Below, piece by piece: positions 25,928-35,173 of a stretch of 64,000 bases of DNA. A model generated the notes under the pieces. The model ran no database searches. It saw only the letters and a list, made by a program, of their open reading frames with translations, and was not told the origin of the DNA. A program made the translations under genes and the position numbers. The DNA is from Pseudoalteromonas flavipulchra NCIMB 2033 = ATCC BAA-314 (lineage in GTDB: Bacteria; Pseudomonadota; Gammaproteobacteria; Enterobacterales; Alteromonadaceae): positions 62,001 to 126,000 of the forward strand of contig JWIH01000024.1 in assembly GCA_000814665.1 (NCBI GenBank), read 5' to 3'. Each line of letters begins with the position of its first letter. The stretch's first letter is position 1.

Positions 25928-28009
25928 ATGGTTATAAAAATGCAGCACAGTGCGACTTATCAGTTATTAGATGTCAATATTGATCCGGTTGGGCATATTT
26001 TGTCCAATGCCGGGCAGGAGTGTTGTGTCCAACCTAAATTTATCGAAGTGTTGACAGTATTGGTGCTTGCTTACCCAAGCGTGGTTACTCGAGAAGAAAT
26101 CATTGAGCAGGTTTGGGGGGGGAACCTATTTGTTGGAGAGAAAGCGCTAACTAATGCAATTTGGCATCTTCGCAAAACTTTTAAAACCCTACTTGCAAGT
26201 AACGAGGAAGAAAGCAGCACCGCTGATTTTGAGGTGATCGAAACCATAAGAAAGTCTGGATATAGACTAAAAGCACAGCCAACCTTCGTCGATATCCAGG
26301 CTACTCCCAGTAAGCCAGGCGAGCAAAATTTGCCTTTTAAGCTCAAAGTGGCAGGGGGAGTCGCTACATTATTCATTCTACTGAGTGTTTTTATATATTT
26401 CTTTGTTGAACAGTCAAGTCATCAACTCGAAGGCGTGACGGATTATCCTGGACGTGAGCTTTTTCCTAGTGTCTCCCCGAATGAGCAGTACCTAGCGTTT
26501 GCTTGGCGAAAGTTTGGCAGTCATGCAGGACTATATTTAAAAAATCTAAAACGTCCTGATGAACCTCTTGAAGTATTAGTCGATGGCCCTGGAAATGTGT
26601 CGGTATCCGTGTGGGGGCGAGATAATCGCACGCTCTTTTATATAGAGAAGCGCTCAGAAGCATGTACGATTAAGTCACTGGATATAGTGACCAAAACACA
26701 ATCAGATATAGCTAGCTGTATTGCAGATACGACCACTACCTTAAGCTATTCAGCTGAAAAAAACCTCCTTGGATTTATCGCAAAGCAAAGCCCTATGGAT
26801 CCTCCAAAAGTAACCTTGCTAAATTTAAACGATAAAACAGCGACAGAGTTAGGCTGTGAGCTAGATTGTGACGGGAGTGGGCTTGAAAGTATTGCGCTTT
26901 CTCCCGATGCCAAGCAAATCGCGATTAGTCGCAACTTGCCGAACGGACTTGAAAATCTCTATTTGAAAAATCTGGATACCGGGAAAGAAGTTAAAATATT
27001 AAGTGGACATGATGACCTGCGAGGCGTGAGTTGGCATCCCAATGATGATTATTTGGTTGTATCAATGATTGAACATGGCGCACGTCGCGCGTATAAACTT
27101 TCACTTGAAGGTAAAGTATTGGGGACATTGCCGTTTGATGGGTTAAGTTACCCAAGCTTTAGTCAATCAGGGCGTTTATATTTTCATGACTGGAACATTA
27201 ATACTTCTATTATGAAACTTGACCTTAACGCGCAGGTCACCAGTTCACCCTTTCCATTACTACAATCACAAACTAGTTTCCGTTATCCCAGCTATTCACC
27301 TGTGTCGGAGCGTTTACTCTTTGTGTCTAACCAATCAGGGTTTGATGAAGTTTGGGTGTCTAATTTGGAAGGTGATAAACGAATACAACTGACAGAGCTT
27401 GGGTTACAAGCAATGCACCCTGTATGGTCACCTGATGGCACTAAAGTGATTTTTACCACAAAGTCACATCAAGGAAGCCAACTTCAACTTTTGGATATGG
27501 CCACAAAACAAGTAACGCAACTCAAAACTGGGCTAAAGTATCACGGTAAACCCAGTTGGTCTCACGACGGTAGCTCAATTTATATTTCTGATGACAATAA
27601 TGTATTTCGCATTTTTCTTGATTCAAAAACCGCTCCAGTGAAGTTAACTACTGGCACCACCGCACTTGAACATGAAGGGTTGTTGTACGTATATAAAAGC
27701 GAGACACAAGAAATGTGGCGTATCGATCTGGCAACTGGGGTCAACACGCTGTTATTTGAAAATGCACACTTGGCTTCGAGCGCAAGCTGGTCCGTGTCCG
27801 ATGCGGGACTTTACTATTTGTATGTTCGTCGTGGAGACTTCCGCATTAGTTATTTTGACTTTGCCAGTAAAGCGCATAAAGATATTATCCGAGTTCCAGA
27901 ACGTAGCTTTAGCCGAAGTCGCGGGCTTGTATATATAGCAGAAAAACAGTGGCTGCTATTTACCGGTTACGAAATCCCACAAGTAGATATAAAACGAATC
28001 GAAATGTAG
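25928..28009 (+). CDS. ToxR/CadC-like winged-helix membrane regulator with PD40 propeller
   Basis: A 693-aa one-component regulator: N-terminal OmpR-type winged helix (about residues 10-120, LTNAIWHLRKTF and VIETIRKSGYRLKA), a single TM helix (about 143-162) and a periplasmic PD40 beta-propeller (repeats such as FPSVSPNEQYLAFAW, IALSPDAKQIAISR, HPVWSPDGTKVIFTT). It would bind DNA at the membrane in response to a periplasmic ligand. The divergent TonB receptor is the obvious target (inference). A start at 25940 (MQHSATYQ) is an alternative. Confidence 0.87.
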   Translation: MVIKMQHSATYQLLDVNIDPVGHILSNAGQECCVQPKFIEVLTVLVLAYPSVVTREEIIEQVWGGNLFVGEKALTNAIWHLRKTFKTLLASNEEESSTADFEVIETIRKSGYRLKAQPTFVDIQATPSKPGEQNLPFKLKVAGGVATLFILLSVFIYFFVEQSSHQLEGVTDYPGRELFPSVSPNEQYLAFAWRKFGSHAGLYLKNLKRPDEPLEVLVDGPGNVSVSVWGRDNRTLFYIEKRSEACTIKSLDIVTKTQSDIASCIADTTTTLSYSAEKNLLGFIAKQSPMDPPKVTLLNLNDKTATELGCELDCDGSGLESIALSPDAKQIAISRNLPNGLENLYLKNLDTGKEVKILSGHDDLRGVSWHPNDDYLVVSMIEHGARRAYKLSLEGKVLGTLPFDGLSYPSFSQSGRLYFHDWNINTSIMKLDLNAQVTSSPFPLLQSQTSFRYPSYSPVSERLLFVSNQSGFDEVWVSNLEGDKRIQLTELGLQAMHPVWSPDGTKVIFTTKSHQGSQLQLLDMATKQVTQLKTGLKYHGKPSWSHDGSSIYISDDNNVFRIFLDSKTAPVKLTTGTTALEHEGLLYVYKSETQEMWRIDLATGVNTLLFENAHLASSASWSVSDAGLYYLYVRRGDFRISYFDFASKAHKDIIRVPERSFSRSRGLVYIAEKQWLLFTGYEIPQVDIKRIEM

Positions 28010-28035
28010 TCATGAGTCACAATTTCTCGACTATC

Positions 28036-28083
28036 ATAACCACAGGTTTGGATAAGAAATTAGCTATCCCAAGCTCAGGTTAT
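28036..28083. repeat. Internally deleted remnant of the MITE-like element
   Basis: About 48 bp beginning ATAACC and ending GGTTAT, containing CAGGTTTGGATAA and AGCTCAGGTTAT. These match the two ends of the ~205-bp elements at 29651 and 36201, joined with the middle missing. It lies in the gap between the ToxR-like gene and the peroxiredoxin gene. Confidence 0.55.
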
Positions 28084-28128
28084 ATAACAAACTCAAGGCA
28101 ATTAGCCCTTAGATGAAGGATTTAAACA

Positions 28129-28602
28129 ATGATTGAAGCTGGACAAAAATTACCACAAGCCGAGTTGAGCGAACTTACTTCAGACGGCATGGTTAATCAC
28201 GAAGTGACAGCGTTGTTCGCTGGTAAGAAAGTAGTGCTTTTTGCGGTTCCAGGTGCCTTCACACCGACTTGCTCTGCGTCTCATTTACCCGGTTTTGTCG
28301 TGAATGCAGATAAACTTGCTCAAAAAGGTGTTGATATCATCGCATGTATATCGGTAAACGATGCTTTTGTAATGAAAGCTTGGGGTGATGCACAAAATGC
28401 AGAAGCAATTATGATGCTTGGAGACGGCGATGCGAGCTTTACCAAAGCGCTAGGGCTTGAAATGGATACCGGTTCATTTGGCGGTGTACGTTCGCAGCGT
28501 TACGCTATGATTATTGAAGACGGCGTCGTGACAACACTCAACGTAGAACAACCTAAGCAATTTGAAGTCAGTAAAGCAGAAGTTATTTTAGATGCTCTAT
28601 GA
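28129..28602 (+). CDS. Peroxiredoxin, Prx5-type
   Basis: A 157-aa thiol peroxidase. The active-site motif PGAFTPTCSASHLPGF carries the peroxidatic Cys (about residue 49), and Arg in VRSQRYAMII fits the Prx5 group. No second C-terminal resolving Cys is obvious apart from CISV (about Cys76), so it may use glutathione or an external thiol. It reduces hydrogen peroxide and alkyl peroxides in the cytoplasm. An AAGGA site precedes the ATG; single-gene unit. Confidence 0.92.
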   Translation: MIEAGQKLPQAELSELTSDGMVNHEVTALFAGKKVVLFAVPGAFTPTCSASHLPGFVVNADKLAQKGVDIIACISVNDAFVMKAWGDAQNAEAIMMLGDGDASFTKALGLEMDTGSFGGVRSQRYAMIIEDGVVTTLNVEQPKQFEVSKAEVILDAL

Positions 28603-28637
28603 CTGTAAAAGTCAATGACCTGAAGTTCAGGTAAATA

Positions 28638-28691
28638 ATACCAGTTCGCTTTGAATGGCCTAAAGGTGCGCTTGTCTGAGCGAATTGGTAT
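28638..28691. repeat. 13-bp inverted repeat after peroxiredoxin gene
   Basis: ATACCAGTTCGCT (28638-28650) pairs with AGCGAATTGGTAT (28679-28691) with one mismatch and a 28-nt loop. It could be a terminator or a small dispersed palindromic repeat of this genus. Confidence 0.45.
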
Positions 28692-28837
28692 GAAAAAGAA
28701 CGACTATTTTTAAGCCACTGATAAGAGGTGATAAATATGCACTCTGATTGGGCTAAATGCCTCTTAGCTTTTATAAAGCCGCACGGGGGTTAATTTATTT
28801 ACTGGAATTTTCCGACAATGTCAGAGGTCAATATGTG

Positions 28838-29587
28838 ATGGTAAAATCAGCCCATGAATTTGACGAGTGTGGCTACGTTATAAAACACAATTTTATACCG
28901 TCCGGCGAACTTAACAAAATAAAGCAAGTCGTTTTAGCGTTTCATCATGCGTGGCGGGCTGACAATAATGACTTTTATCAAAACAGAGCAGTAAATTCTG
29001 CCTATCTTACTGCACCAAAGTACCTAGGCGAACAGCAAAGGCTTGTCCTTTTTCAATTCATTGCCTCTACTCCTCTGGTGTCTCTAGCCACATCCATATT
29101 TTCGGGTGAGTTTAGGTTCATGAATACTCAGCTATTTTTTAACCCAGTGAACGCTACTCAACTCAATTATTGGCACCGAGATCCGCAATACCATTTAACC
29201 CTCGAAGAGCAAAAACAAGCGTTGTTGTCGGGGCCCGAAGTGGTTCACTTTCGGTTAGCACTGGAAGATGAGCCCGGAATAGAATTGATACCAGGTACCC
29301 ACAAGCGTTGGGACACAGTTCAAGAGTTAAATGTGAGGTTAGAGCAATCAGGGCATCATAATCATGAAAGTCTGTTAGAAGGTAAAACTATTCCACTGAA
29401 AGCGGGTGATCTTCTCGCTTTCTCAGCCAATATGATACATCGCGGTATTTATGGCAAAAATAGGTTGGCACTTGATATATTATTTTGTGAGCGTGACCCC
29501 AAACTCACTCAGTATATTAACCAAGAGTGTTTACCCGAGGGAGAAATGCTGACGTTACTTGACGTACCACATGTTTTTCACCGTTAA
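28838..29587 (+). CDS. Phytanoyl-CoA dioxygenase (PhyH) family protein
   Basis: About 249 aa. The Fe(II)/2-oxoglutarate facial triad is visible: HxD in YWHRDPQYH and a distal His in ANMIHRGIYGKNRLALD, with the following Arg for 2-oxoglutarate. It would hydroxylate an unknown small molecule. I prefer the ATG at 28838 (MVKSAHEFDE), which follows AGAGG; an ATG at 28757 adds 27 residues without a clear ribosome site. It stands alone. Confidence 0.75.
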   Translation: MVKSAHEFDECGYVIKHNFIPSGELNKIKQVVLAFHHAWRADNNDFYQNRAVNSAYLTAPKYLGEQQRLVLFQFIASTPLVSLATSIFSGEFRFMNTQLFFNPVNATQLNYWHRDPQYHLTLEEQKQALLSGPEVVHFRLALEDEPGIELIPGTHKRWDTVQELNVRLEQSGHHNHESLLEGKTIPLKAGDLLAFSANMIHRGIYGKNRLALDILFCERDPKLTQYINQECLPEGEMLTLLDVPHVFHR

Positions 29588-29609
29588 GTAGCTTATTTCG
29601 AGGTAAGTA

Positions 29610-29640
29610 AAGCTCAACACGATTAGCCCCTGTTGAGCTT
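29610..29640 (+). terminator. Terminator after the PhyH-family gene
   Basis: A perfect 10-bp stem AAGCTCAACA / TGTTGAGCTT with an 11-nt loop, 23 bp past the stop. Confidence 0.6.
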
Positions 29641-29650
29641 AAAATATGAA

Positions 29651-29857
29651 TTAATTAACCTGAGCTGCGGATAATTAATGCCTTTCTAGCAGCTAGTTTT
29701 AGCGCTAACTGCGTTGAATTCACTTCCAATAGCCAGCTATTGGTGCGTAAATTCGCCTTGTTTTCCCTAAAACTTGCTGGCTAGACAAGGAAAAACTAAG
29801 TTGTGCTTTAGCAACAATGAGTTGGAACATTCCTTATCCAAACCTCAGGTTAATTAG
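29651..29857. repeat. MITE-like element, copy A
   Basis: A ~207-bp sequence with terminal inverted repeats: TTAATTAACCTGAG at the left and CTCAGGTTAATTA (reversed) at the right, with an internal shared segment around GCGCTAACTGCGTTGAATTC and AATAGCCAGCTATTGGTGCG. The same sequence occurs in opposite orientation at 36201-36408. It has no coding capacity and no transposase. Its right end supplies the stop codon of the neighbouring GNAT gene. Confidence 0.75.
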
Positions 29858-30290
29858 ATTCTATAAGTCGCATTCGCAGGATTGGAAAAGGTTTTCCCAT
29901 ATCGTCAGTTGGTGAGCGTTCATATACCTTAAAACCTTTTGCTTCATAAAAGCCGACGGCTTCTGGGTTTTGCTCATTGACATCAACAAACTGCACATTT
30001 TGTGTTTCAAGCGCAAAGTGAAGCAGCTCAGTTCCGACACCTTGTCCTCTGCTTTTCGCGAGTACAAACAACATCTCGATCTTTCGGTCATGTACACCAA
30101 TAAAACCGACAATATTCGCGTCGCTATTTTTTACACAGTGCAGTGTAACGTTTGGAAACGCCTGTTCAATAATAATAGGTTTAAAATAAGCGATATCCGC
30201 GTCAGTGATAAAATCATGAGTGGCTCGCACAGAGTCTTCCCAAACAGCCAGTAATTCCTGGTAATCGTTTGGTGTAACTGGACTTATCAT
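29850..30290 (-). CDS. GNAT-family N-acetyltransferase
   Basis: A 146-aa acetyltransferase with the acetyl-CoA loop AKSRGQGVGTELL (motif A, R/Q-x-x-G-x-G/A) and the C-terminal VGFYEAKGFKVYERSPTDDMG pattern of YjaB-like GNATs. The substrate is unknown. The last codons and TAA stop fall inside the terminal inverted repeat of the repeat element, so the element may have altered the original C terminus. The second of two adjacent ATGs fits the GGAAAA site best. Confidence 0.85.
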   Translation of the reverse strand: MISPVTPNDYQELLAVWEDSVRATHDFITDADIAYFKPIIIEQAFPNVTLHCVKNSDANIVGFIGVHDRKIEMLFVLAKSRGQGVGTELLHFALETQNVQFVDVNEQNPEAVGFYEAKGFKVYERSPTDDMGKPFPILRMRLIESN

Positions 30291-30452
30291 CATTTTTCCT
30301 TTTGCCTAATAAAACAGTCCAAATGGGTAAAACAATAAACCAAAGGGAGATTAGCCAGCCGGACGAGCATAACATACCCGATGCATTAAGGGTACAACGG
30401 GTATTACAGTAAATTACTTGTATGTGGTTGTATCGATAGTGCGCGCCCTTAA

Positions 30453-33197
30453 CTATTCATCTAGTCGAAAAAATGCAACTTGATCGGTAAGTAGTTTGGC
30501 TTGATTTTCCATATTTCTACCTGAACGAGATGTTGTTTCAACCAGAGTAACGTTCTGCTGAGTAATATTATCCATTTGCGCGATGGTGGTGGAAACCGCA
30601 GCTATCCCTTCAGCTTGCTCTTTCCCCGCGTTATCTATATCGGCCACCATTTTGCTCACCTCGGCAATTGATTGCATTAGCTCATCGAAAGTCGTGCCAG
30701 ACTCGTATACAAGTTTGCTGCCTTGCGCCACAGCATCAACGCTATTTTTGATCAATGCTTTGATTTCACGTGCCGCTGATGCACTACGTTGAGCAAGGTT
30801 TCTCACCTCTCCGGCAACCACGGCAAATCCGCGTCCAGCCTCACCAGCCCGGGCTGCTTCAACGGAAGCATTGAGTGCTAAGAGGTTGGTTTGGAAAGCT
30901 ATTTCGTCAATGACACTAATAATGTCAGAGATTTTCGTGCTGTAAGATTCGATTTTACCTACTGCGGTAATGGCATCATCAATCGATGCTTTACCTGAGT
31001 GTGCTTTTTCTCTAACAATAGTCGCTTTCTCTGCTGCATTACTTGCGCTACTCGCATTCTTTTTAACCGTAGCGGTAAGCTCTTCCATAGTGGCGGCGGT
31101 TTCTTCTAAGCTCGCCGCTTGATTTTCAATGCGGCTATTGAGTTCTTCGTTGTTATTCGCGATTTGTTTAGCCACATCAAACACTTGCTCTGCACCGTTG
31201 TTTATGGTGTTAACTAAGTCGCTTAATTTATCGAATAAGCCGTTCATTGCTTGTTGTAGCACCGAGAACTCGCCACCTATGTGGTGGGTGATCCTATGCC
31301 TTAAATCACCTTGCTCCATTGCCAAGATAGCATCTTTAATATGTTCAACCGCTTGTTTTTGTTCTGTGATATCCGTTGCATATTTAACGACTTTAAAGGG
31401 ACGGCCTTGTTGATCGAGGATAGGGTTATAAGACGCTTGGATCCATACCTCTCGACCTTGTTTTGCCAATCTTAAGTATTGTCCTGAGTCGAATTCACCT
31501 TGGTTGAGCTTTTGCCAAAATTGCTGGTATTCAGAGCTAGTGGCTTGTTCGTGTGTGGCAAAAATACGGTGATGTTTACCTTTGATTTCATCAAGTGAGT
31601 ACCCCATCGTATCTAGGAATGACTCATTGGCCCATAAAATAGTACCGTCCATTGCAAACTCAATGACGGCTTGTGATTTACGAATGGCTTGAAGCTGACC
31701 ATCAAAATCAGCAGCAATGGCCTTTTGCTCGGTAATGTCCGTTGCGAACTTAACAACTTTTATTGTCTTGCCTTGCTCGTCTAAAATGGGGTTGTAGGTA
31801 GCACTAATCCAGATTGCTTTGCCACCTTTGCCTAAACGGTGAAACTCTCCGGATTCAAATTGGCCCTGTTTTAAACGCTGCCAGAATGCTTTGTATTCAC
31901 TGCTTTGCGCGTAAAAGCTGTCGACGAACATGCTGTGATGCTTGCCAATGATTTCTTCTTTCTTATAGCCCATGACTGACAGGAAGTTTTCATTTGCTTT
32001 TAAAATATTACCTTGCAAATCAAACTCGATAACGGCTTGCGAGCGATTGATGGCTTTGAGTTGTCCGGCAAAGTCGAAAGACGCCAGTTTTGCTTGAGTA
32101 ATATCCGAGGCATATTTGACGATTTTGCCCAACTGGCCATTTTCGTCATAGATGGGAGTATAGGTTGCTTGGATCCACAGAGTGTTTCCTGATTTGGTTA
32201 GGCGTTTAAACTCACCTGATTGATGCTTACCTTGTCGTAAAGCGTGCCAAAAGTCTTGATATTCGCTGCTCTCAGCGTCTTCTTGTGCCACGAATAGTCG
32301 ATGGTGTTGACCTTGTATTTCACTTAATGTGTAACCAACTGCATTTAAAAATAGCCTGTTTGCAGTCTTTATGTTGCCGTAAGGGTCAAACTCAATAACG
32401 GCTTGAGTTTGTTTGATGGCATCAACTTGCCCTTGAAAGTCAGCGGCTTTTGATTTTTGTGCGGTGATATCTGAGGCATATTTTACGACTTTGATAGGCC
32501 TATTCTGTTCATCAAAAATTGGATTATAAGTGGCTTGGATCCATATCGTTTTACCTGATTTAGTTTGCCTTGCGAATTCACCTTCAAAAAATTCGCCATT
32601 GTTTAGACGTTGCCAAAATGCTTGATACTCCTCACTGGCTGCGTAGTCATCCTTAACAAACAGACTGTGATGCTTGCCTTGTATTTCTTCTAAGCTGTAT
32701 CCCATAGCGGACAAAAAGTTGTCATTCGCGCCCAGCACTTTACCGTGCATGTCGAACTCGATAATCGCAAAGGACGCTGATAAAGCTTGTAAATTTGCAC
32801 TCATGTTGGCAATGGTGGTGAGGTAATCACTGATGTCAGTCGCAATAATTAAAATTCTGCCTTCTTGAGTACGTGATAGCTCCAGTAACAACTTCTTCGG
32901 TTTGTTGTCATTCGCAGTATTGAGAGAGAGCGCTATCTTTACATGTGCTTGGTGCTCAAGTTGAGCGAGCCCACGCTTAAGTGCGGCGGCATCGGTTGAG
33001 GTGTGGCATATAAAAGCGAGAGATTTCAGCTCGTGGGTAACTGGGTATCCGAGTAAGCGGGTAAAGGCTGGACTAACCTGAAAAATATCTGTTTGATAAT
33101 CCACTTCTAAGTAAGGCGTAGTTGCCTTAAAGTGTTGAAATAGCGCTGTATCTTGTCCATCTTGCTTTTTTGCTTTTCCCAAGCCAAACGTGATCAT
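30453..33197 (-). CDS. Soluble methyl-accepting chemotaxis protein with tandem PAS domains
   Basis: A 914-aa protein with no transmembrane helix. A divergent N-terminal PAS (about 25-130) is followed by four near-identical PAS-PAC units of about 122 residues (from about 144 to 630), each with VIEFD, GYxxxEIxGxHH, WIQATYxPI and KYATDIT. Then come a HAMP-like stretch (QGDLRHRITHHIGGEF) and the MCP signalling hairpin (EIAFQTNLLALNASVEAARA). It resembles BdlA/Aer-type energy or oxygen sensors; whether the PAS units bind haem, FAD or nothing cannot be read. The ATG at 33197 gives the best start. Confidence 0.9.
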   Translation of the reverse strand: MITFGLGKAKKQDGQDTALFQHFKATTPYLEVDYQTDIFQVSPAFTRLLGYPVTHELKSLAFICHTSTDAAALKRGLAQLEHQAHVKIALSLNTANDNKPKKLLLELSRTQEGRILIIATDISDYLTTIANMSANLQALSASFAIIEFDMHGKVLGANDNFLSAMGYSLEEIQGKHHSLFVKDDYAASEEYQAFWQRLNNGEFFEGEFARQTKSGKTIWIQATYNPIFDEQNRPIKVVKYASDITAQKSKAADFQGQVDAIKQTQAVIEFDPYGNIKTANRLFLNAVGYTLSEIQGQHHRLFVAQEDAESSEYQDFWHALRQGKHQSGEFKRLTKSGNTLWIQATYTPIYDENGQLGKIVKYASDITQAKLASFDFAGQLKAINRSQAVIEFDLQGNILKANENFLSVMGYKKEEIIGKHHSMFVDSFYAQSSEYKAFWQRLKQGQFESGEFHRLGKGGKAIWISATYNPILDEQGKTIKVVKFATDITEQKAIAADFDGQLQAIRKSQAVIEFAMDGTILWANESFLDTMGYSLDEIKGKHHRIFATHEQATSSEYQQFWQKLNQGEFDSGQYLRLAKQGREVWIQASYNPILDQQGRPFKVVKYATDITEQKQAVEHIKDAILAMEQGDLRHRITHHIGGEFSVLQQAMNGLFDKLSDLVNTINNGAEQVFDVAKQIANNNEELNSRIENQAASLEETAATMEELTATVKKNASSASNAAEKATIVREKAHSGKASIDDAITAVGKIESYSTKISDIISVIDEIAFQTNLLALNASVEAARAGEAGRGFAVVAGEVRNLAQRSASAAREIKALIKNSVDAVAQGSKLVYESGTTFDELMQSIAEVSKMVADIDNAGKEQAEGIAAVSTTIAQMDNITQQNVTLVETTSRSGRNMENQAKLLTDQVAFFRLDE

Positions 33198-33395
33198 ATA
33201 TAAGCCACCCGTAGCGGTAAATTTTAACAATATTAACTATAGTAAAGTTGCTTAGGTCCGCCACAAAATAGCCGCAAAACAAGCATATAATCGTGCGACT
33301 TAAAGCAAATTACCATCACGGATAATTAAGGGTATAGCCGTAACTCAAATGTCTTGGTAAAATCTTCGCCAATTTTTATAAAAACGAGCATTAAG

Positions 33396-34121
33396 ATGGG
33401 CAGAGCATTTGAAGTCCGCAAAAACGCCATGGCAAAAACGGCGGCGGCAAAAACAAAAGTAAACTCAAAATACGGAAAAGAGATTTACGTTGTTGCTAAA
33501 AATGGCGGCGCAGATCCTGAAACGAACTTGTCACTACGTCGTTTAATCGACAAGGCAAAGAAAGATCAAGTTCCTGCACACGTTATTGATAAAGCAATCG
33601 AAAAAGCGGCAGGCGGTGCAGGTGAAGATTACACGCCAGCGCGTTACGAGGGTTACGGTCCAGGCAACAGCATGATCATCGTTGACTGTTTAACAGACAA
33701 CATGAACCGTACTATCAAAGATGTTCGCTTACCGTTTACCAAAACTGGTTCAAACTTAGGTAACCCAGGTTGTGTGGCGCATATGTTTGACCACTTTGCA
33801 ATCTTAGGATTTGCAGGTGATGACGACGAGTCAGTTTTGGAAGCGCTAATGATGGCTGATGTTGATGTTACTGACGTAGAAGTTGAAGACGGCCAAGTTT
33901 CTGTTTTCGCACCTCACACTGAATACTTCAAGGCGAAAACTGCACTGACAGAAGCGTTTGAGGGGATCACGTTTGAGGTAGACGAAATCACTTGGGTGCC
34001 GCAAACTCACGTAGAAATTGAAGATCCAGAAGCAATCGAGACATTCGAAAAGCTAATCAATATGCTTGAAGATGTGGATGACGTACAAAACGTTTACCAC
34101 AATGCGATTGTTAAAAGATAA
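33396..34121 (+). CDS. YebC/PmpR family protein (YeeN type)
   Basis: A 241-aa protein of the YebC/TACO1 family (MGRAFEVRKNAMAKTAAAK; YEGYGPGNSMIIVDCLTDN; NLGNPGCVAHMFD). Family members act as translation activators at polyproline-like stalls or as transcription regulators. The variant opening MGRAFEVRK rather than MAGHSKW marks the YeeN subgroup. I chose the ATG at 33396. A good -10 TATAAT lies at 33286-33291 and a strong terminator follows the gene. Confidence 0.92.
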   Translation: MGRAFEVRKNAMAKTAAAKTKVNSKYGKEIYVVAKNGGADPETNLSLRRLIDKAKKDQVPAHVIDKAIEKAAGGAGEDYTPARYEGYGPGNSMIIVDCLTDNMNRTIKDVRLPFTKTGSNLGNPGCVAHMFDHFAILGFAGDDDESVLEALMMADVDVTDVEVEDGQVSVFAPHTEYFKAKTALTEAFEGITFEVDEITWVPQTHVEIEDPEAIETFEKLINMLEDVDDVQNVYHNAIVKR

Positions 34122-34151
34122 GCCGCTTATCGATATAGCGCATAAATAGTT

Positions 34152-34176
34152 AAGGCCGACATAGCTCGGCCTTTTT
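34152..34176 (+). terminator. Rho-independent terminator of the YebC-family gene
   Basis: Stem AAGGCCGA / TCGGCCTT with a 6-nt loop and trailing T-run; between convergent genes. Confidence 0.85.
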
Positions 34177-34181
34177 ATTGC

Positions 34182-35000
34182 CTATGCTTTACACCTCGCA
34201 ACATTAGTTTTTATCATGGCAACAGGAAACAATAATAGTAGCGTTTGCGAGCCAATATAGATGACCCAATTAACGTGCCTTGCAATGGGAAAGTAGCCAT
34301 CCCCTTGGTTTGCGAACAGCCAAAATTGACCGATGATAGCATCCGCTAGCATTGCTAGGATAAAGCCGCTGGCAACTGCGTAGTTGGCTTTTTCGTTGAA
34401 TTTAACGTTTCGAATAATAAGCCAAAAGCCAAATACGCCGAGCAAGGTCACTAATAAGCTATAACTTGCGCTCAACAGCAGGGAGTATTGGCTTATCGTG
34501 GGTAGGTACATCATTTGATAGCTAAGCGACGATAACGTAATAGACACCACAACCAATACGGTCGCGGTTGCTAATGTTAATGCAAATTCCCGCCTTAAAA
34601 ACCGAATAAGCAGTCCAAGTAAAAGCCCATAACCAAGGGCAAAAAACCAAATGGAGTCGATCAAGTAGTCATGCTTTATGGTTTGATCTTGACGATGATA
34701 AAGCTCAAAGAGATTGAAGTTGACGATATCTCCGCCAGTACACAAGAGCAGAGCAATCCAACAGAGTTTTATATCTTTGTGCAAACTGCTAGGGCTAGTA
34801 GCCAAGCTGGTTTTACGAACATGCCACCCTAATCGCAACACAAGAAGTAGTGAGACTGATGGTAAAACCCATTGAAATAAGGCTTGGTGACTTTGCCAAA
34901 GTAGGCTGCTGCCAAGCAAAGACGTAACCGTTGCAATGCCAAGTAAAAGCAGTGTGATAGGTTTATAGTGGATGGTTTGCAGTATATTATTCACGGTCAT
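34182..35000 (-). CDS. Polytopic membrane protein, unknown function
   Basis: A 272-aa protein with about eight hydrophobic helices and short loops. Polar residues inside helices (CTGGDIVNFNLF, MLADAIIGQFWLF, HVNWVIYIGSQTLLL) vaguely recall YhhN/lysoplasmalogenase-type proteins, but I cannot assign it. It is a single gene, divergent from the exported coiled-coil protein gene at 35174. Confidence 0.7.
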   Translation of the reverse strand: MTVNNILQTIHYKPITLLLLGIATVTSLLGSSLLWQSHQALFQWVLPSVSLLLVLRLGWHVRKTSLATSPSSLHKDIKLCWIALLLCTGGDIVNFNLFELYHRQDQTIKHDYLIDSIWFFALGYGLLLGLLIRFLRREFALTLATATVLVVVSITLSSLSYQMMYLPTISQYSLLLSASYSLLVTLLGVFGFWLIIRNVKFNEKANYAVASGFILAMLADAIIGQFWLFANQGDGYFPIARHVNWVIYIGSQTLLLLFPVAMIKTNVARCKA

Positions 35001-35173
35001 TCCTTGTTGGCAATTATGGCAAGCTGTTTAGAGGCTCGTTTCTGCCACCTTAAGCAAAGTGTAATAATTATCCGCGTAATTGCCTCTTGCTGTATCAATT
35101 TACAGTACAATCATTTACAGTATTTGTCTTGCAGATCTATTACATTGCTACTTTTTATAAGGGTAACTCTTTC

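Noticed and set aside
35087..35173. Upstream in-frame start for the coiled-coil protein
   Set aside because: It adds a 29-residue preface before the hydrophobic anchor, and the ATG at 35174 gives a normal leader with a purine-rich site.
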